From: an uncultured Clostridia bacterium
GTDB taxonomy: Bacteria; Bacillota; Clostridia; Oscillospirales; Acutalibacteraceae
Length of the DNA: 11,814 nucleotides
NCBI GenBank assembly: GCA_945971755.1
Contig: CAMFPJ010000037.1
Coordinates: forward strand, 1-11,814
Direction: 5' to 3'
This document shows positions 1 to 7,097 of the stretch, in pieces. The stretch's first letter is position 1. Each line of letters begins with the position of its first letter. The translations under genes and the position numbers were made by a program. The notes below the pieces were generated by a model. The model saw nothing but the letters and a program-made list of their open reading frames with translations, ran no database searches and was not told where the DNA came from.

Positions 1-530
1 GGAATGAAAAGTCCTAAAATGTAAGGATATGCGAATGTGAAGCCGATTGATGTTAAAAGTGAAAGACCTGTTCTTTCCAACTGTGCGCCAAGGTAAATAA
101 TCCCGTAAATCGGTGAGCCGATTACTTTAACAAATGCACTTGATTTTTCGCTATATAAATTTTCCTTAAACATTAAAACGTCTTCCATCTGCGGGAAAAG
201 GTTATTAAGAAACGCAAAGCCAAGATAAAGCAATACCCAAAGAATCCAGCGTGTATATTCGCCAAGGTAAAGAACCGCAACCGCACCCGAAGTTAAAAAC
301 CAAAGGGCAATAATTAAATTGAAAAGGAACGGCATAAAGCAGACGTTAAATGACGCACCGCGTCTTTTAACAAGTTCGTGGTCGATGTGTGAAAGCATTT
401 CGTCTGCACGGACGGTTCTTGCGTCATCAACAAGCACCTTGCAAACTCGGCAGCTCATATGTTCAAAGAACGCATGAAGCATGGCACCGGGAAGTGTTAA
501 AAATTTAATTATTATATATATAATTCTCAT
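1..530 (-). CDS. Polytopic membrane protein of unknown function, zincin-like (C-terminus beyond left edge)
   Basis: An open frame runs from an ATG at 530 to the left edge without a stop, giving 176 residues and two spare bases. The ATG overlaps the stop of the upstream gene as ATGA (527-530), which argues for translational coupling. A basic hydrophobic start (about residues 1-18) leads to LPGAMLHAFFEHMSCRV (13-29), a hydrophilic stretch (30-60), hydrophobic segments at about 62-88 and 94-112, then NNLFPQMEDV (109-118), and another hydrophobic region near the cut. The 'PG...H....H' pattern followed later by 'FP..ED' recalls membrane zincin-like families that carry HExxH and a later Asp. Here the Glu after the first His is Ala20 and the spacing to the second His is one residue too long, so catalysis is doubtful. 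I do not recognise a named family, and the zincin resemblance is inference from memory. Third gene of the probable secA operon. Confidence 0.75.
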   Translation of the reverse strand, partial: MRIIYIIIKFLTLPGAMLHAFFEHMSCRVCKVLVDDARTVRADEMLSHIDHELVKRRGASFNVCFMPFLFNLIIALWFLTSGAVAVLYLGEYTRWILWVLLYLGFAFLNNLFPQMEDVLMFKENLYSEKSSAFVKVIGSPIYGIIYLGAQLERTGLSLLTSIGFTFAYPYILGLFI

Positions 531-2038
531 ACTAAATCATACCTCCCTGACATTGCAATTTCCTGGAGTGTTATTTTCCCTGCCTGATAATCTTTAACAT
601 CATCGGTAAATGCCATTTCATCGCCGTAGATTTCTTCGTATTGTTTGATTTCGTCTGAAAGTTCTTTGAATGTGTCTTCGTCGCCCGTAGCCAAGGCTAA
701 AACAGCGTAAAGGTCACGAGCCTGAATTGTTGCGGAGCCGGACTCTGTTTGGTAAGAGTAACACTCTTTGGCAGAAGCATAAGCACCTTCATAATCTTTT
801 GCCATAATAAGCGCCAGCGTTTTTTGCATTGAAAGCATTGCGCCTCTCTCTGCAATAAGGTCATAACTGTTGTAAATATAAGAAAGATTTTCAAGACCCG
901 TTATGCAAATGTCTTTTGCCGCTGTGTAATTCTTATCTTTATAACGGCTCATCATTGAAAGGAGCATATAGTACTCTGCGCTTTCGCTGTTTCTCTCTTT
1001 AACGCGGTTGATTAACGGCTCTGCTTTGTCATACTCGCCCGAACCGATGTAAGTCTGCGCAAGGAGAGGTGCCGCAAGGCTTTCAAGATATTCTGAACAT
1101 TCTACTGCTTTTTCAAGATAAAGCTTTATGTCTTTTTCGTTATCAGCCGTAACGGCGATTGAATACTGATAAAGTCTTATCCAACCCTCATCATAAATGA
1201 AAACCGTTTCTTTTCCCGTGGGCTTGAAATCCTCTTCCGATTCGTCGTGAATTTCGGTGTCGGTAACGTAAATCTTTTTGCCGATAAGTCCCTCAACAGT
1301 AGAAATTAAATCGTCATATTTCTTTATAACGTCAGAGTCCGAATAACCGCCCAAATGCTCTTGAATCATTGTGGCACTTGCATTCATTGAACGAATTGAA
1401 TCGTAGATTTTTTTAATATCCTTGTCTTTTATGTTTTTAACATCATAATTTGTTTCAATATCGTTAAGTACGTCGGACATATACAAAAGCTTGTATTCGG
1501 TAATTATTTTGTTTTTGATAATGCTCTTGAATTTAAGAGTCATATTGTTTTCGCTGATGTATTCCGAAACATCGTTATAATAGGCTGATGCAGAATAAAG
1601 CTCATTCTTTCTGAGTGCATTATTACCCCTTACTCCTTGGGCAAAAATTGGGGTAATTTCAACAAAGGTAACAAGGGAAAGCACCATAACTCCCAAAACT
1701 GCAATAAGCATTATTATGCCTTTCCAGTCATAAGGGTATTTTTCCATAATAGCGGCGCATTCGTCACAAAAAGGGCTATTCGGATTTCTCTTGGTACCTC
1801 TCGGCCTTTCGCCGCAGCACTCGCAAAGCTCATCTACGGCTGTTTCTTTCTTATCGCCCATTGTTACGGCATAACCTTCAACCTCTAATTCTTCAAAATC
1901 TTCAGATGAAGTTTCTTTTTCCGCTTCTTCTCTTGCTTTGCCGAGCTCTTCACGGAAAATTCTTGCAAGCTCTTCCATTTCGTCATGAACAGAAGACTCG
2001 TTTTCGCCGTTGAGAGATTTGTTTTCGTTATCTGACAT
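527..2038 (-). CDS. Zinc-ribbon, single-TM protein with TPR-like extracytoplasmic region
   Basis: 503 residues, function unknown. The N-terminus (about 1-70) is highly acidic and probably cytosolic. It is followed by a likely zinc ribbon with paired CxxC motifs, C72/C75 and C91/C94 (an extra C74 lies inside the first pair), then one strong membrane segment at about 107-128. The remaining ~370 residues are hydrophilic and helix-rich, with TPR-like helical pairs most evident at about 305-460 (for example LLAQTYIGSGEYDKAEPL). With the zinc ribbon inside the cell, the TPR-like part would face outside. The start is supported by GGAGG at 2046-2050, 7 nt upstream. The gene begins 15 nt after secA, and its ribosome binding site lies in that gap; its stop overlaps the start of the next gene. 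Position suggests co-transcription with secA, but no secretion role is shown. TPR-like folds usually bind proteins, which is general knowledge and no proof here. Confidence 0.85.
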   Translation of the reverse strand: MSDNENKSLNGENESSVHDEMEELARIFREELGKAREEAEKETSSEDFEELEVEGYAVTMGDKKETAVDELCECCGERPRGTKRNPNSPFCDECAAIMEKYPYDWKGIIMLIAVLGVMVLSLVTFVEITPIFAQGVRGNNALRKNELYSASAYYNDVSEYISENNMTLKFKSIIKNKIITEYKLLYMSDVLNDIETNYDVKNIKDKDIKKIYDSIRSMNASATMIQEHLGGYSDSDVIKKYDDLISTVEGLIGKKIYVTDTEIHDESEEDFKPTGKETVFIYDEGWIRLYQYSIAVTADNEKDIKLYLEKAVECSEYLESLAAPLLAQTYIGSGEYDKAEPLINRVKERNSESAEYYMLLSMMSRYKDKNYTAAKDICITGLENLSYIYNSYDLIAERGAMLSMQKTLALIMAKDYEGAYASAKECYSYQTESGSATIQARDLYAVLALATGDEDTFKELSDEIKQYEEIYGDEMAFTDDVKDYQAGKITLQEIAMSGRYDLV

Positions 2039-2053
2039 ATAATAACCTCCTGA

Positions 2054-4780
2054 TTATTCGTCTTTGCCGCAGCATTGCTTATATTTTTTTCCGCTGCCGC
2101 ACGGACAGGGCTCATTTCTGCCGATTTTTTTACCCTTTTTAACGGGTTGTTTTTTATCGCTTCCGTCGGAAGCACCGGAAGCACCTGTAATTTTAGCGGT
2201 TTGCTCACGCTTTATATCTTCTTCACTCTTAAGGCGGAATGTAAGAAGCATTGTTGCGGTGCTCTCACGAATCAGAGCATTCATTTCGTCAAAGTAGTCA
2301 TAGCTTTCCATTCTGAATGCAACAACAGGGTCTTGCTGACCGTAAGAGCGAAGGTAAATGCCTCTTTGAAGCTCATCCATAGCGTCAAGATGGTCCATCC
2401 AGTGAATATCAACGTTACGAAGAAGAACCTTGCGTTCAATTTCGCTCATTACCTTTTCACCGTATTCTTCATACTTTGCATTGTAAATATCCATTGCCCG
2501 GTCATAGAAGTAATCACGAAGCTCTGATGATTCTTTATATGACCCTTCAAATTTTTCATCTGCAAGGTACTTCAGTTTATTGATAAGCCCCTGCAAGTTC
2601 CATTCCGCAGGAGTTTGTGATTCGGGACAGAAGAATTCAACGGTTTCTGTAATGTACTTATCAATCATTGAAAGAATTGTACCGTGAATGTCAGCACCGT
2701 CAAGAACCTTATTTCTTTCGCCGTAAATAACTTCTCTCTGCTTGCTCATAACGTCGTCAAACTTAAGAACGTTTCTTCGTGCGGCAAAGTTGTTGCCCTC
2801 GACTTTCCTTTGAGCGCTCTCAATAGTGTTTGTGAACATTTTTGTTTCAAGGGGAAGTTCGCCTGCCGCACCGAATGTATCAAGAATGTTGAAGAACCTG
2901 TCCCCTGCGAAGAGCCTTAAAAGCTCGTCTTCAGCAGAAAGGTAGAACTTGCTTCTGCCCGGGTCACCCTGACGGCCGCTTCGTCCGCGAAGCTGGTTAT
3001 CAATTCGTCTTGACTCGTGCCTTTCGGTACCTATAATGAAAAGGCCGCCTGCTTCTCTGACTTTTTCAGTTTCGTCCTTTAACTGCTCTTTATATTTGTT
3101 TTCAAGCTCAGTGTAGGTTTTGCGAGCCTCTAAAATATCTTCATTGTCTGTTTCGGCAAAGCCTGTTGCTTCGGCAATTAACTCTTCGGGGTACTGCATT
3201 CTGCGCATTTCTGCTTTTGCCATAAAGTCAGGGTTGCCGCCGAGAATAATGTCGGTACCGCGGCCTGCCATATTAGTTGCGATTGTAACTGCGCCGAAAG
3301 CACCTGCCTGTGCAACAATTTCAGCTTCTTTTTCATGATATTTTGCATTGAGCACCTCGTGTTTAATTCCGCGGCGTTTAAGCGCGCTTGAGAGAGCCTC
3401 GCTCTTTTCAATGCTGATTGTACCTACAAGTACGGGCTGACCTTTAGCGTTGCATTCTAAAATCTGCTCAATAATCGCATTGAATTTTGCTTTTTCCGTT
3501 TTGAAAAGAACGTCGGGCTCGTCAACACGAATCATGGGTTTGTTTGTAGGAATTTCAATAACGTCAAGGGTGTAAATCTCTTGAAATTCGCCTTCTTCCG
3601 TCATTGCCGTACCTGTCATACCCGAAAGCTTGCTGTAAAGGCGGAAATAGTTCTGGAATGTAATTGTAGCAAGAGTTTTTGACTCTCTTTCAACCTTTAC
3701 GTTTTCTTTTGCCTCAATTGCCTGGTGAAGGCCGTCCGAATAACGTCTGCCGTGCATAATTCGGCCTGTAAATTCGTCAACAATTAAAACCTGACCGTCT
3801 TTTACAACATAGTCAACGTCTCTTTTCATAACGCCGATTGCTTTGATTGCCAAATCAATGTGGTGCTGAATTGTAAGGTTCTCCATATCGGCAAGGTTAT
3901 CGATGCCAAAGAAAGCCTCTGCCTTTTTGATGCCGTTTTTGGTAAGTGATGCGGTCTTCGCCTTTTCGTCAACGATATAGTCGTCATCCTCGCCGACAAT
4001 GTCTTCATAGTTTGTTTTTGATTCAATTTCCTTAACCTTGCACATCTTAAGTTTTTTAGCAAAGTCATTGGTAATTTTGTAAAGGTCTGTTGACTTATCA
4101 CCCATACCTGAAATAATAAGGGGGGTTCTTGCCTCGTCAATAAGAATTGAGTCAACCTCATCCACAATGGCGAAGTTGTGACCGCGCTGAACTCTTTGTT
4201 CTGCGTAAATTACCATATTGTCACGAAGGTAGTCAAATCCCATTTCGTTGTTGGTGCCGTATGTGATGTCGCAAGCATAAGCGGCACGCCGAGCGTCACC
4301 GTCAAGGTCATGAACAATAAGACCTACCGTAAGACCCATAAATCTATAAAGCTTGCCCATCCACTCAGAGTCACGGCGGGCAAGGTAATCGTTAACAGTT
4401 ACAATGTGAACACCTTTTCCCGAAAGTGCGTTAAGATAAGCGGGAAGGGTGGCAACAAGGGTTTTACCCTCACCTGTTTTCATCTCGGCAATTCTGCCCT
4501 GATGAAGAACAATACCACCGATAATCTGCACGGGGAAGTGCCTCATATTAAGAACACGTGCCGAGGCTTCACGAAGGGCAGCGAAAGCTTCCGGTAAAAT
4601 GTCGTCAAGAGTTTCGCCGTTTTTGAGCCTTTCCTTAAATTCCGGAGTTTTTGCCTGAAGTTCTTCGTCTGTAAGTTTTTTATAATCTTCTTCAAGTGCT
4701 AAAACCTTTTTTTGAATGGGAATTATTCTTTTGATTTCCCTTGAGGAGTAATCTCCGAAAATCTTCTTAAAAATTGACAT
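2054..4780 (-). CDS. secA: Preprotein translocase ATPase SecA
   Basis: 908 residues. SecA is the cytosolic ATPase that drives unfolded preproteins through the SecYEG channel. Visible landmarks in order: Walker A MKTGEGKT (100-107), DEVD Walker B (207-210), the preprotein-binding/second-nucleotide-domain region, MAGRGTDIILGG (504-515), GTERHESRRIDNQLRGRSGR (584-603), and a C-terminal zinc tail with C892, C894, C903 and C904 (CxCx8CC). A ~60-residue insertion at about 514-576, between GTD and GTERHE, is absent from Bacillus subtilis SecA but present in a different form in the E. coli protein; it makes this one of the longer SecAs. The zinc tail is the usual SecB/ribosome-contacting element and is intact. 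The start at 4780 has a modest AAGGA site 10 nt upstream. First gene of a minus-strand operon and divergent from the aminotransferase/transketolase operon. All key motifs look functional. Confidence 0.98.
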   Translation of the reverse strand: MSIFKKIFGDYSSREIKRIIPIQKKVLALEEDYKKLTDEELQAKTPEFKERLKNGETLDDILPEAFAALREASARVLNMRHFPVQIIGGIVLHQGRIAEMKTGEGKTLVATLPAYLNALSGKGVHIVTVNDYLARRDSEWMGKLYRFMGLTVGLIVHDLDGDARRAAYACDITYGTNNEMGFDYLRDNMVIYAEQRVQRGHNFAIVDEVDSILIDEARTPLIISGMGDKSTDLYKITNDFAKKLKMCKVKEIESKTNYEDIVGEDDDYIVDEKAKTASLTKNGIKKAEAFFGIDNLADMENLTIQHHIDLAIKAIGVMKRDVDYVVKDGQVLIVDEFTGRIMHGRRYSDGLHQAIEAKENVKVERESKTLATITFQNYFRLYSKLSGMTGTAMTEEGEFQEIYTLDVIEIPTNKPMIRVDEPDVLFKTEKAKFNAIIEQILECNAKGQPVLVGTISIEKSEALSSALKRRGIKHEVLNAKYHEKEAEIVAQAGAFGAVTIATNMAGRGTDIILGGNPDFMAKAEMRRMQYPEELIAEATGFAETDNEDILEARKTYTELENKYKEQLKDETEKVREAGGLFIIGTERHESRRIDNQLRGRSGRQGDPGRSKFYLSAEDELLRLFAGDRFFNILDTFGAAGELPLETKMFTNTIESAQRKVEGNNFAARRNVLKFDDVMSKQREVIYGERNKVLDGADIHGTILSMIDKYITETVEFFCPESQTPAEWNLQGLINKLKYLADEKFEGSYKESSELRDYFYDRAMDIYNAKYEEYGEKVMSEIERKVLLRNVDIHWMDHLDAMDELQRGIYLRSYGQQDPVVAFRMESYDYFDEMNALIRESTATMLLTFRLKSEEDIKREQTAKITGASGASDGSDKKQPVKKGKKIGRNEPCPCGSGKKYKQCCGKDE

Positions 4781-4796
4781 TTTTATTTATTCCTTT

Positions 4797-4846
4797 CCGC
4801 CGTTTTTGGCACTACGGCAGTAATTTTCTGATTTTTTACGCAGAAA
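4797..4846 (-). promoter_or_regulatory. Two stem-loops in the secA 5' leader
   Basis: Read on the minus strand, the leader holds TTTCTG (4846-4841) pairing with CAGAAA (4830-4825) across a 10-nt loop. It then holds CTGCCGT (4820-4814) pairing with ACGGCGG (4803-4797) across a 10-nt loop, 7 bp with one G-U. The 3' arm of the second hairpin runs into the presumed Shine-Dalgarno region (4791-4798), so folding could affect secA translation. No U-tract follows either hairpin, so they are not intrinsic terminators. Pairing is seen; a regulatory role is inference. Confidence 0.3.
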
Positions 4847-4864
4847 TCCAATTATATTTTTTTA

Positions 4865-4873
4865 ATTATATCA
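4865..4873 (-). promoter_or_regulatory. Probable secA promoter (extended -10)
   Basis: On the minus strand TGATATAAT matches an extended -10 element (TGnTATAAT) exactly. No good TTGACA-like -35 lies at 16-18 bp, which extended -10 promoters tolerate. Transcription would start near 4858, leaving a leader of about 78 nt before secA. A second minus-strand TATAAT (4856-4851) is a weaker alternative. Confidence 0.55.
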
Positions 4874-4896
4874 CACTTTTTCATAAAAATCATTAA

Positions 4897-4992
4897 CAAT
4901 TTATAAATTATTTATATAAATATGTATAAATTTTCTTGCAAAAACGAACAAAATTTGGTATTCTTATATTGTGTTTATTCGCAATTTATAAA
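4897..4992. repeat. AT-rich palindromes and an 11-bp direct repeat in the divergent promoter region
   Basis: AATTTATAAATT (4898-4909) is a perfect 12-bp palindrome and TTTATATAAA (4911-4920) a perfect 10-bp one. CAATTTATAAA occurs at 4897-4907 and again at 4982-4992, bracketing the plus-strand promoter. The region is so AT-rich that chance is a serious alternative. It could be an operator pair or UP-element-like sequence. Confidence 0.25.
4936..4964 (+). promoter_or_regulatory. Probable sigma-A promoter of the SCP2/aminotransferase/transketolase operon
   Basis: TTGCAA (4936-4941) and TATTCT (4959-4964) are separated by exactly 17 bp; each matches its consensus at 4 of 6 positions. Transcription would start near 4971, giving a leader of about 37 nt before the ATG at 5008. 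It is the best candidate in the gap, and no other promoter this good is evident before the operon's later genes. Confidence 0.5.
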
Positions 4993-4994
4993 AC

Positions 4995-5000
4995 GGAGGT
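4995..5000 (+). promoter_or_regulatory. Ribosome binding site fixing the start at 5008
   Basis: GGAGGT lies 7 nt upstream of the ATG at 5008. This decides against a longer in-frame TTG reading from 4936, which would coincide with the -35 box and has no Shine-Dalgarno sequence. Confidence 0.85.
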
Positions 5001-5007
5001 AAAACTT

Positions 5008-5769
5008 ATGACTGATGCAAAGACAATGGCTTACATAAATATGTACGCCGTACTCGGCACATTGGAAAACCTTTGCGAGCTTGACAAGAAGGCTAAGGAG
5101 ATTCTTTCTTCGCTTAAAAGCCCTGTTTCTCTCGCATTTGAAGTTAAAGACGGCCCCGCCGCAACTTTAACATTCAGCTCAAAAGGCTGCCGTATGGAAG
5201 ACGGTGTTAACAACCCGGATATTAAAATTCCCGTTTCTTCCTGTGAAAAATTCAACAAGATTATTGACGGAGAAGTAACACCCGTTCCCACAAAGGGCCT
5301 TACAAAAATCAGTTTTCTTCTGAAAACATTCACGGCCCTTACAGACAGACTCACTGAACTTATGAGGCCCACTGAAGAAGCGCTTAAAGACAGAGAATTC
5401 TTCGTGCTTTCAACGCGCCTCACATTCTACACAATCGCAGTTGCCATGTCACAGATTGCCAACCAGGACGCAATCGGTAAGGCAAGCGCTTCTTATATGG
5501 TTGACGGTGACATTTCACTTGGCATTAAGAATTGCGACACAGCTACAATTCGTGTTAAAGACCACCACCTTGTGACAATTAAAAAAGCTCCTGAGAAGCC
5601 CAGAGCAATTATGTCGTTTGCTGACTATGACTTAGCGTCAGACCTTTTCAACGGCAGAGTTAACGCTCTTGAAGAGCTTTGCCGCGGTACAGTTGAAATT
5701 CACGGTATGGCTTCAATGATTGATAATATGAACAGACTTCTCGACAGAGTTGCTTTGTATTTAGCATAA
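5008..5769 (+). CDS. Tandem SCP2-like (sterol-carrier fold) protein, first in operon
   Basis: 253 residues, no signal peptide and no clear membrane segment, so cytosolic. Two SCP2-like domains appear in tandem. The first is at about 35-118, with FEVKDGPAATLTFSS and the PDIKIPVSSCEKFNKIIDG helix. The second is at about 160-250, with IRVKDHHLV, IMSFADYDLASDLFNGRVNA and LEELCRGTVEIHG, the clearest family signature. A helical linker (about 130-155) joins them. Known SCP2 domains have a hydrophobic tunnel that binds lipids or acyl-CoA; here the ligand is unknown and no catalytic motif is visible. It has the same two-domain plan as the protein at 9040-9849, including a linker of similar pattern (FY....ISQ-like), so the two are probably diverged paralogues. 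Start chosen at 5008 on the strong GGAGGT site. The aminotransferase follows after 14 nt. Domain assignment is by pattern, moderately sure. Confidence 0.8.
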   Translation: MTDAKTMAYINMYAVLGTLENLCELDKKAKEILSSLKSPVSLAFEVKDGPAATLTFSSKGCRMEDGVNNPDIKIPVSSCEKFNKIIDGEVTPVPTKGLTKISFLLKTFTALTDRLTELMRPTEEALKDREFFVLSTRLTFYTIAVAMSQIANQDAIGKASASYMVDGDISLGIKNCDTATIRVKDHHLVTIKKAPEKPRAIMSFADYDLASDLFNGRVNALEELCRGTVEIHGMASMIDNMNRLLDRVALYLA

Positions 5770-5783
5770 GGAGGCAGGAAATT

Positions 5784-7049
5784 ATGAGTAAATATCCAGA
5801 ATATAATCACGACAAAGGCCGTGAATATTTCGACAGAGCACTTAAAGTAATTCCGGCAGGTATTTACGGGCATTTAGGTCCGTCGGAAGGTCTTTGGATT
5901 CCGATTCAAAAGTGGCCGTTCTATTCTACAAAAGCGCAAGGTTCTTACTTCTGGGACGCAGACGGAAATAAATATATCGACTATATGTGTGCATACGGTC
6001 CTAACGTTCTCGGTTACAACGACCCTGACGTTGACGCTGCCGCTAAAGCACAGCTTGAAAAAGGCAACTGCACTACTGCTCCTTCAACAATAATGGTTGA
6101 ATGTGCCGAAAACCTTGTTAATACGGTTGCATCTGCTGACTGGGCATTCTTCTGCAAGAACGGTTCAGATACAACAACACTTGCTGTTATGTCAGCCCGT
6201 GCACATACACACAAAAGAAAAATTATCTTCTTAAAGGGTTATTACCACGGTGACTTCCAGTGGGCACAAAAGGTTGACTACCCCGGCATTCTTCCGGAAG
6301 ATGTTTGCCACAATCTTGTAGCACCCTGGTTTGACATTGACGCTCTTCAGAAGCTTTATGACGATAATGACGGCGACATTGCAGGACTTATCGCTCAGCC
6401 CTATGACCACGGTAACTTCAAGGATAACGAGGTAGCTTCGCGTGAGTATTGGCAGTCGGTACGTAAATGGTGTGACGACCACGGCGTTGTTCTTATTTTT
6501 GACGATGTTCGTGCAGGCTTCCGTCTTGACCTTGCAGGCTCTGACCATTACTACGGCATCAAGGCAGACCTTATCTGCTTCTGTAAAGCACTTGCAAACG
6601 GCTACAATATGTCGGCACTTTGCGGCGGTGAGCACATGAAAGCAACTGTTTCGGGTATGACTTACACGGGCTCTTACTGGATGAGTGCAGTTCCGTTTGC
6701 CGCTTGTATTGCTTGTATCAACAAGATGAAAGCTCTTGACACACCTACACTCTTCCGTAAACTCGGTACTCAGTTAACAGATGGCTTTAAGGCTGCCGCT
6801 CAGAACAACGGCTTTGACCTTGTTGTATCCGGTGAACCGGCACTCTTCTACTTAAGAATTGCTAACGATGACAGCCTTATGCTTCATCAGGAGTGGATTG
6901 CAGAGTGCGTTTCAAGAGGACTTTTCCTTGCCTCTCACCACAACCATTTCATTAACGCATCTCTTACTGAAGATGATATTAAAGTTTCAATAGACATTGC
7001 GGAAGATGCATTTAACGTTGTTCGCAAAAATCACCCGGAGCTTTTCTAA
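5784..7049 (+). CDS. Class III PLP-dependent aminotransferase (glutamate-1-semialdehyde aminomutase-like)
   Basis: 421 residues, near the usual length for fold-type I class III aminotransferases. Visible elements: YFWDADGNKYIDYMCAYGPN (55-74), the cofactor phosphate region KNGSDTTTLAVMSARAH (125-141), YYHG (153-156), IFDDVRAGFR (238-247) with D240 placed to contact the pyridine nitrogen, and FCKALANGY (266-274) with K268 as the Schiff-base lysine. TYTGSYWMSAVPFAA (293-307) matches the phosphate-contacting segment of the second subunit. The DEV motif of many relatives is DDV here. The family moves amino groups to or between carbonyls; HemL itself is a relative, but K268 lies in an 'ALANGY' context typical of omega- or sugar-type class III enzymes rather than the HemL pattern, and no other haem gene is nearby. 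Substrate unknown. A GGAGG site overlaps the stop of the preceding gene, indicating tight coupling in the operon with transketolase. Confidence 0.93.
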   Translation: MSKYPEYNHDKGREYFDRALKVIPAGIYGHLGPSEGLWIPIQKWPFYSTKAQGSYFWDADGNKYIDYMCAYGPNVLGYNDPDVDAAAKAQLEKGNCTTAPSTIMVECAENLVNTVASADWAFFCKNGSDTTTLAVMSARAHTHKRKIIFLKGYYHGDFQWAQKVDYPGILPEDVCHNLVAPWFDIDALQKLYDDNDGDIAGLIAQPYDHGNFKDNEVASREYWQSVRKWCDDHGVVLIFDDVRAGFRLDLAGSDHYYGIKADLICFCKALANGYNMSALCGGEHMKATVSGMTYTGSYWMSAVPFAACIACINKMKALDTPTLFRKLGTQLTDGFKAAAQNNGFDLVVSGEPALFYLRIANDDSLMLHQEWIAECVSRGLFLASHHNHFINASLTEDDIKVSIDIAEDAFNVVRKNHPELF

Positions 7050-7059
7050 TTCAAGTAAC

Positions 7060-7077
7060 TTACGGGCTTTCCCGTAA
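7060..7077 (+). other. Intercistronic hairpin between aminotransferase and transketolase genes
   Basis: TTACGGG and CCCGTAA form a perfect 7-bp stem around a CTTT tetraloop in the 48-nt gap. No U-tract follows, and the Shine-Dalgarno of the next gene begins about 8 nt later, so it is not a standard terminator. An mRNA processing or stability element that sets relative expression is plausible; chance is possible. Confidence 0.45.
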
Positions 7078-7097
7078 CAATATAGGAGGAAAAATGT

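Noticed and set aside
4178..4597. A 139-codon plus-strand frame opposite secA.
   Set aside because: Antisense shadow of a strongly supported gene, without ribosome binding site or recognisable domain.
4783..4851. A 22-codon TTG-started frame in the secA leader, ending 2 nt before the secA ATG, which might be a SecM-like leader peptide.
   Set aside because: The TTG lies within about 10 nt of the expected transcription start and has no Shine-Dalgarno sequence. The encoded peptide has no signal sequence and no recognisable arrest motif.
4936..5007. N-terminal extension of the first tandem-SCP2 gene from an in-frame TTG.
   Set aside because: The TTG is part of the likely -35 box, there is no ribosome binding site, and the ATG at 5008 has an ideal GGAGGT.
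7094..7096. An ATG 4 nt before the transketolase N-subunit start.
   Set aside because: It is out of frame and meets a stop after three codons; the ATG at 7098 gives the full domain with better-spaced ribosome binding site.
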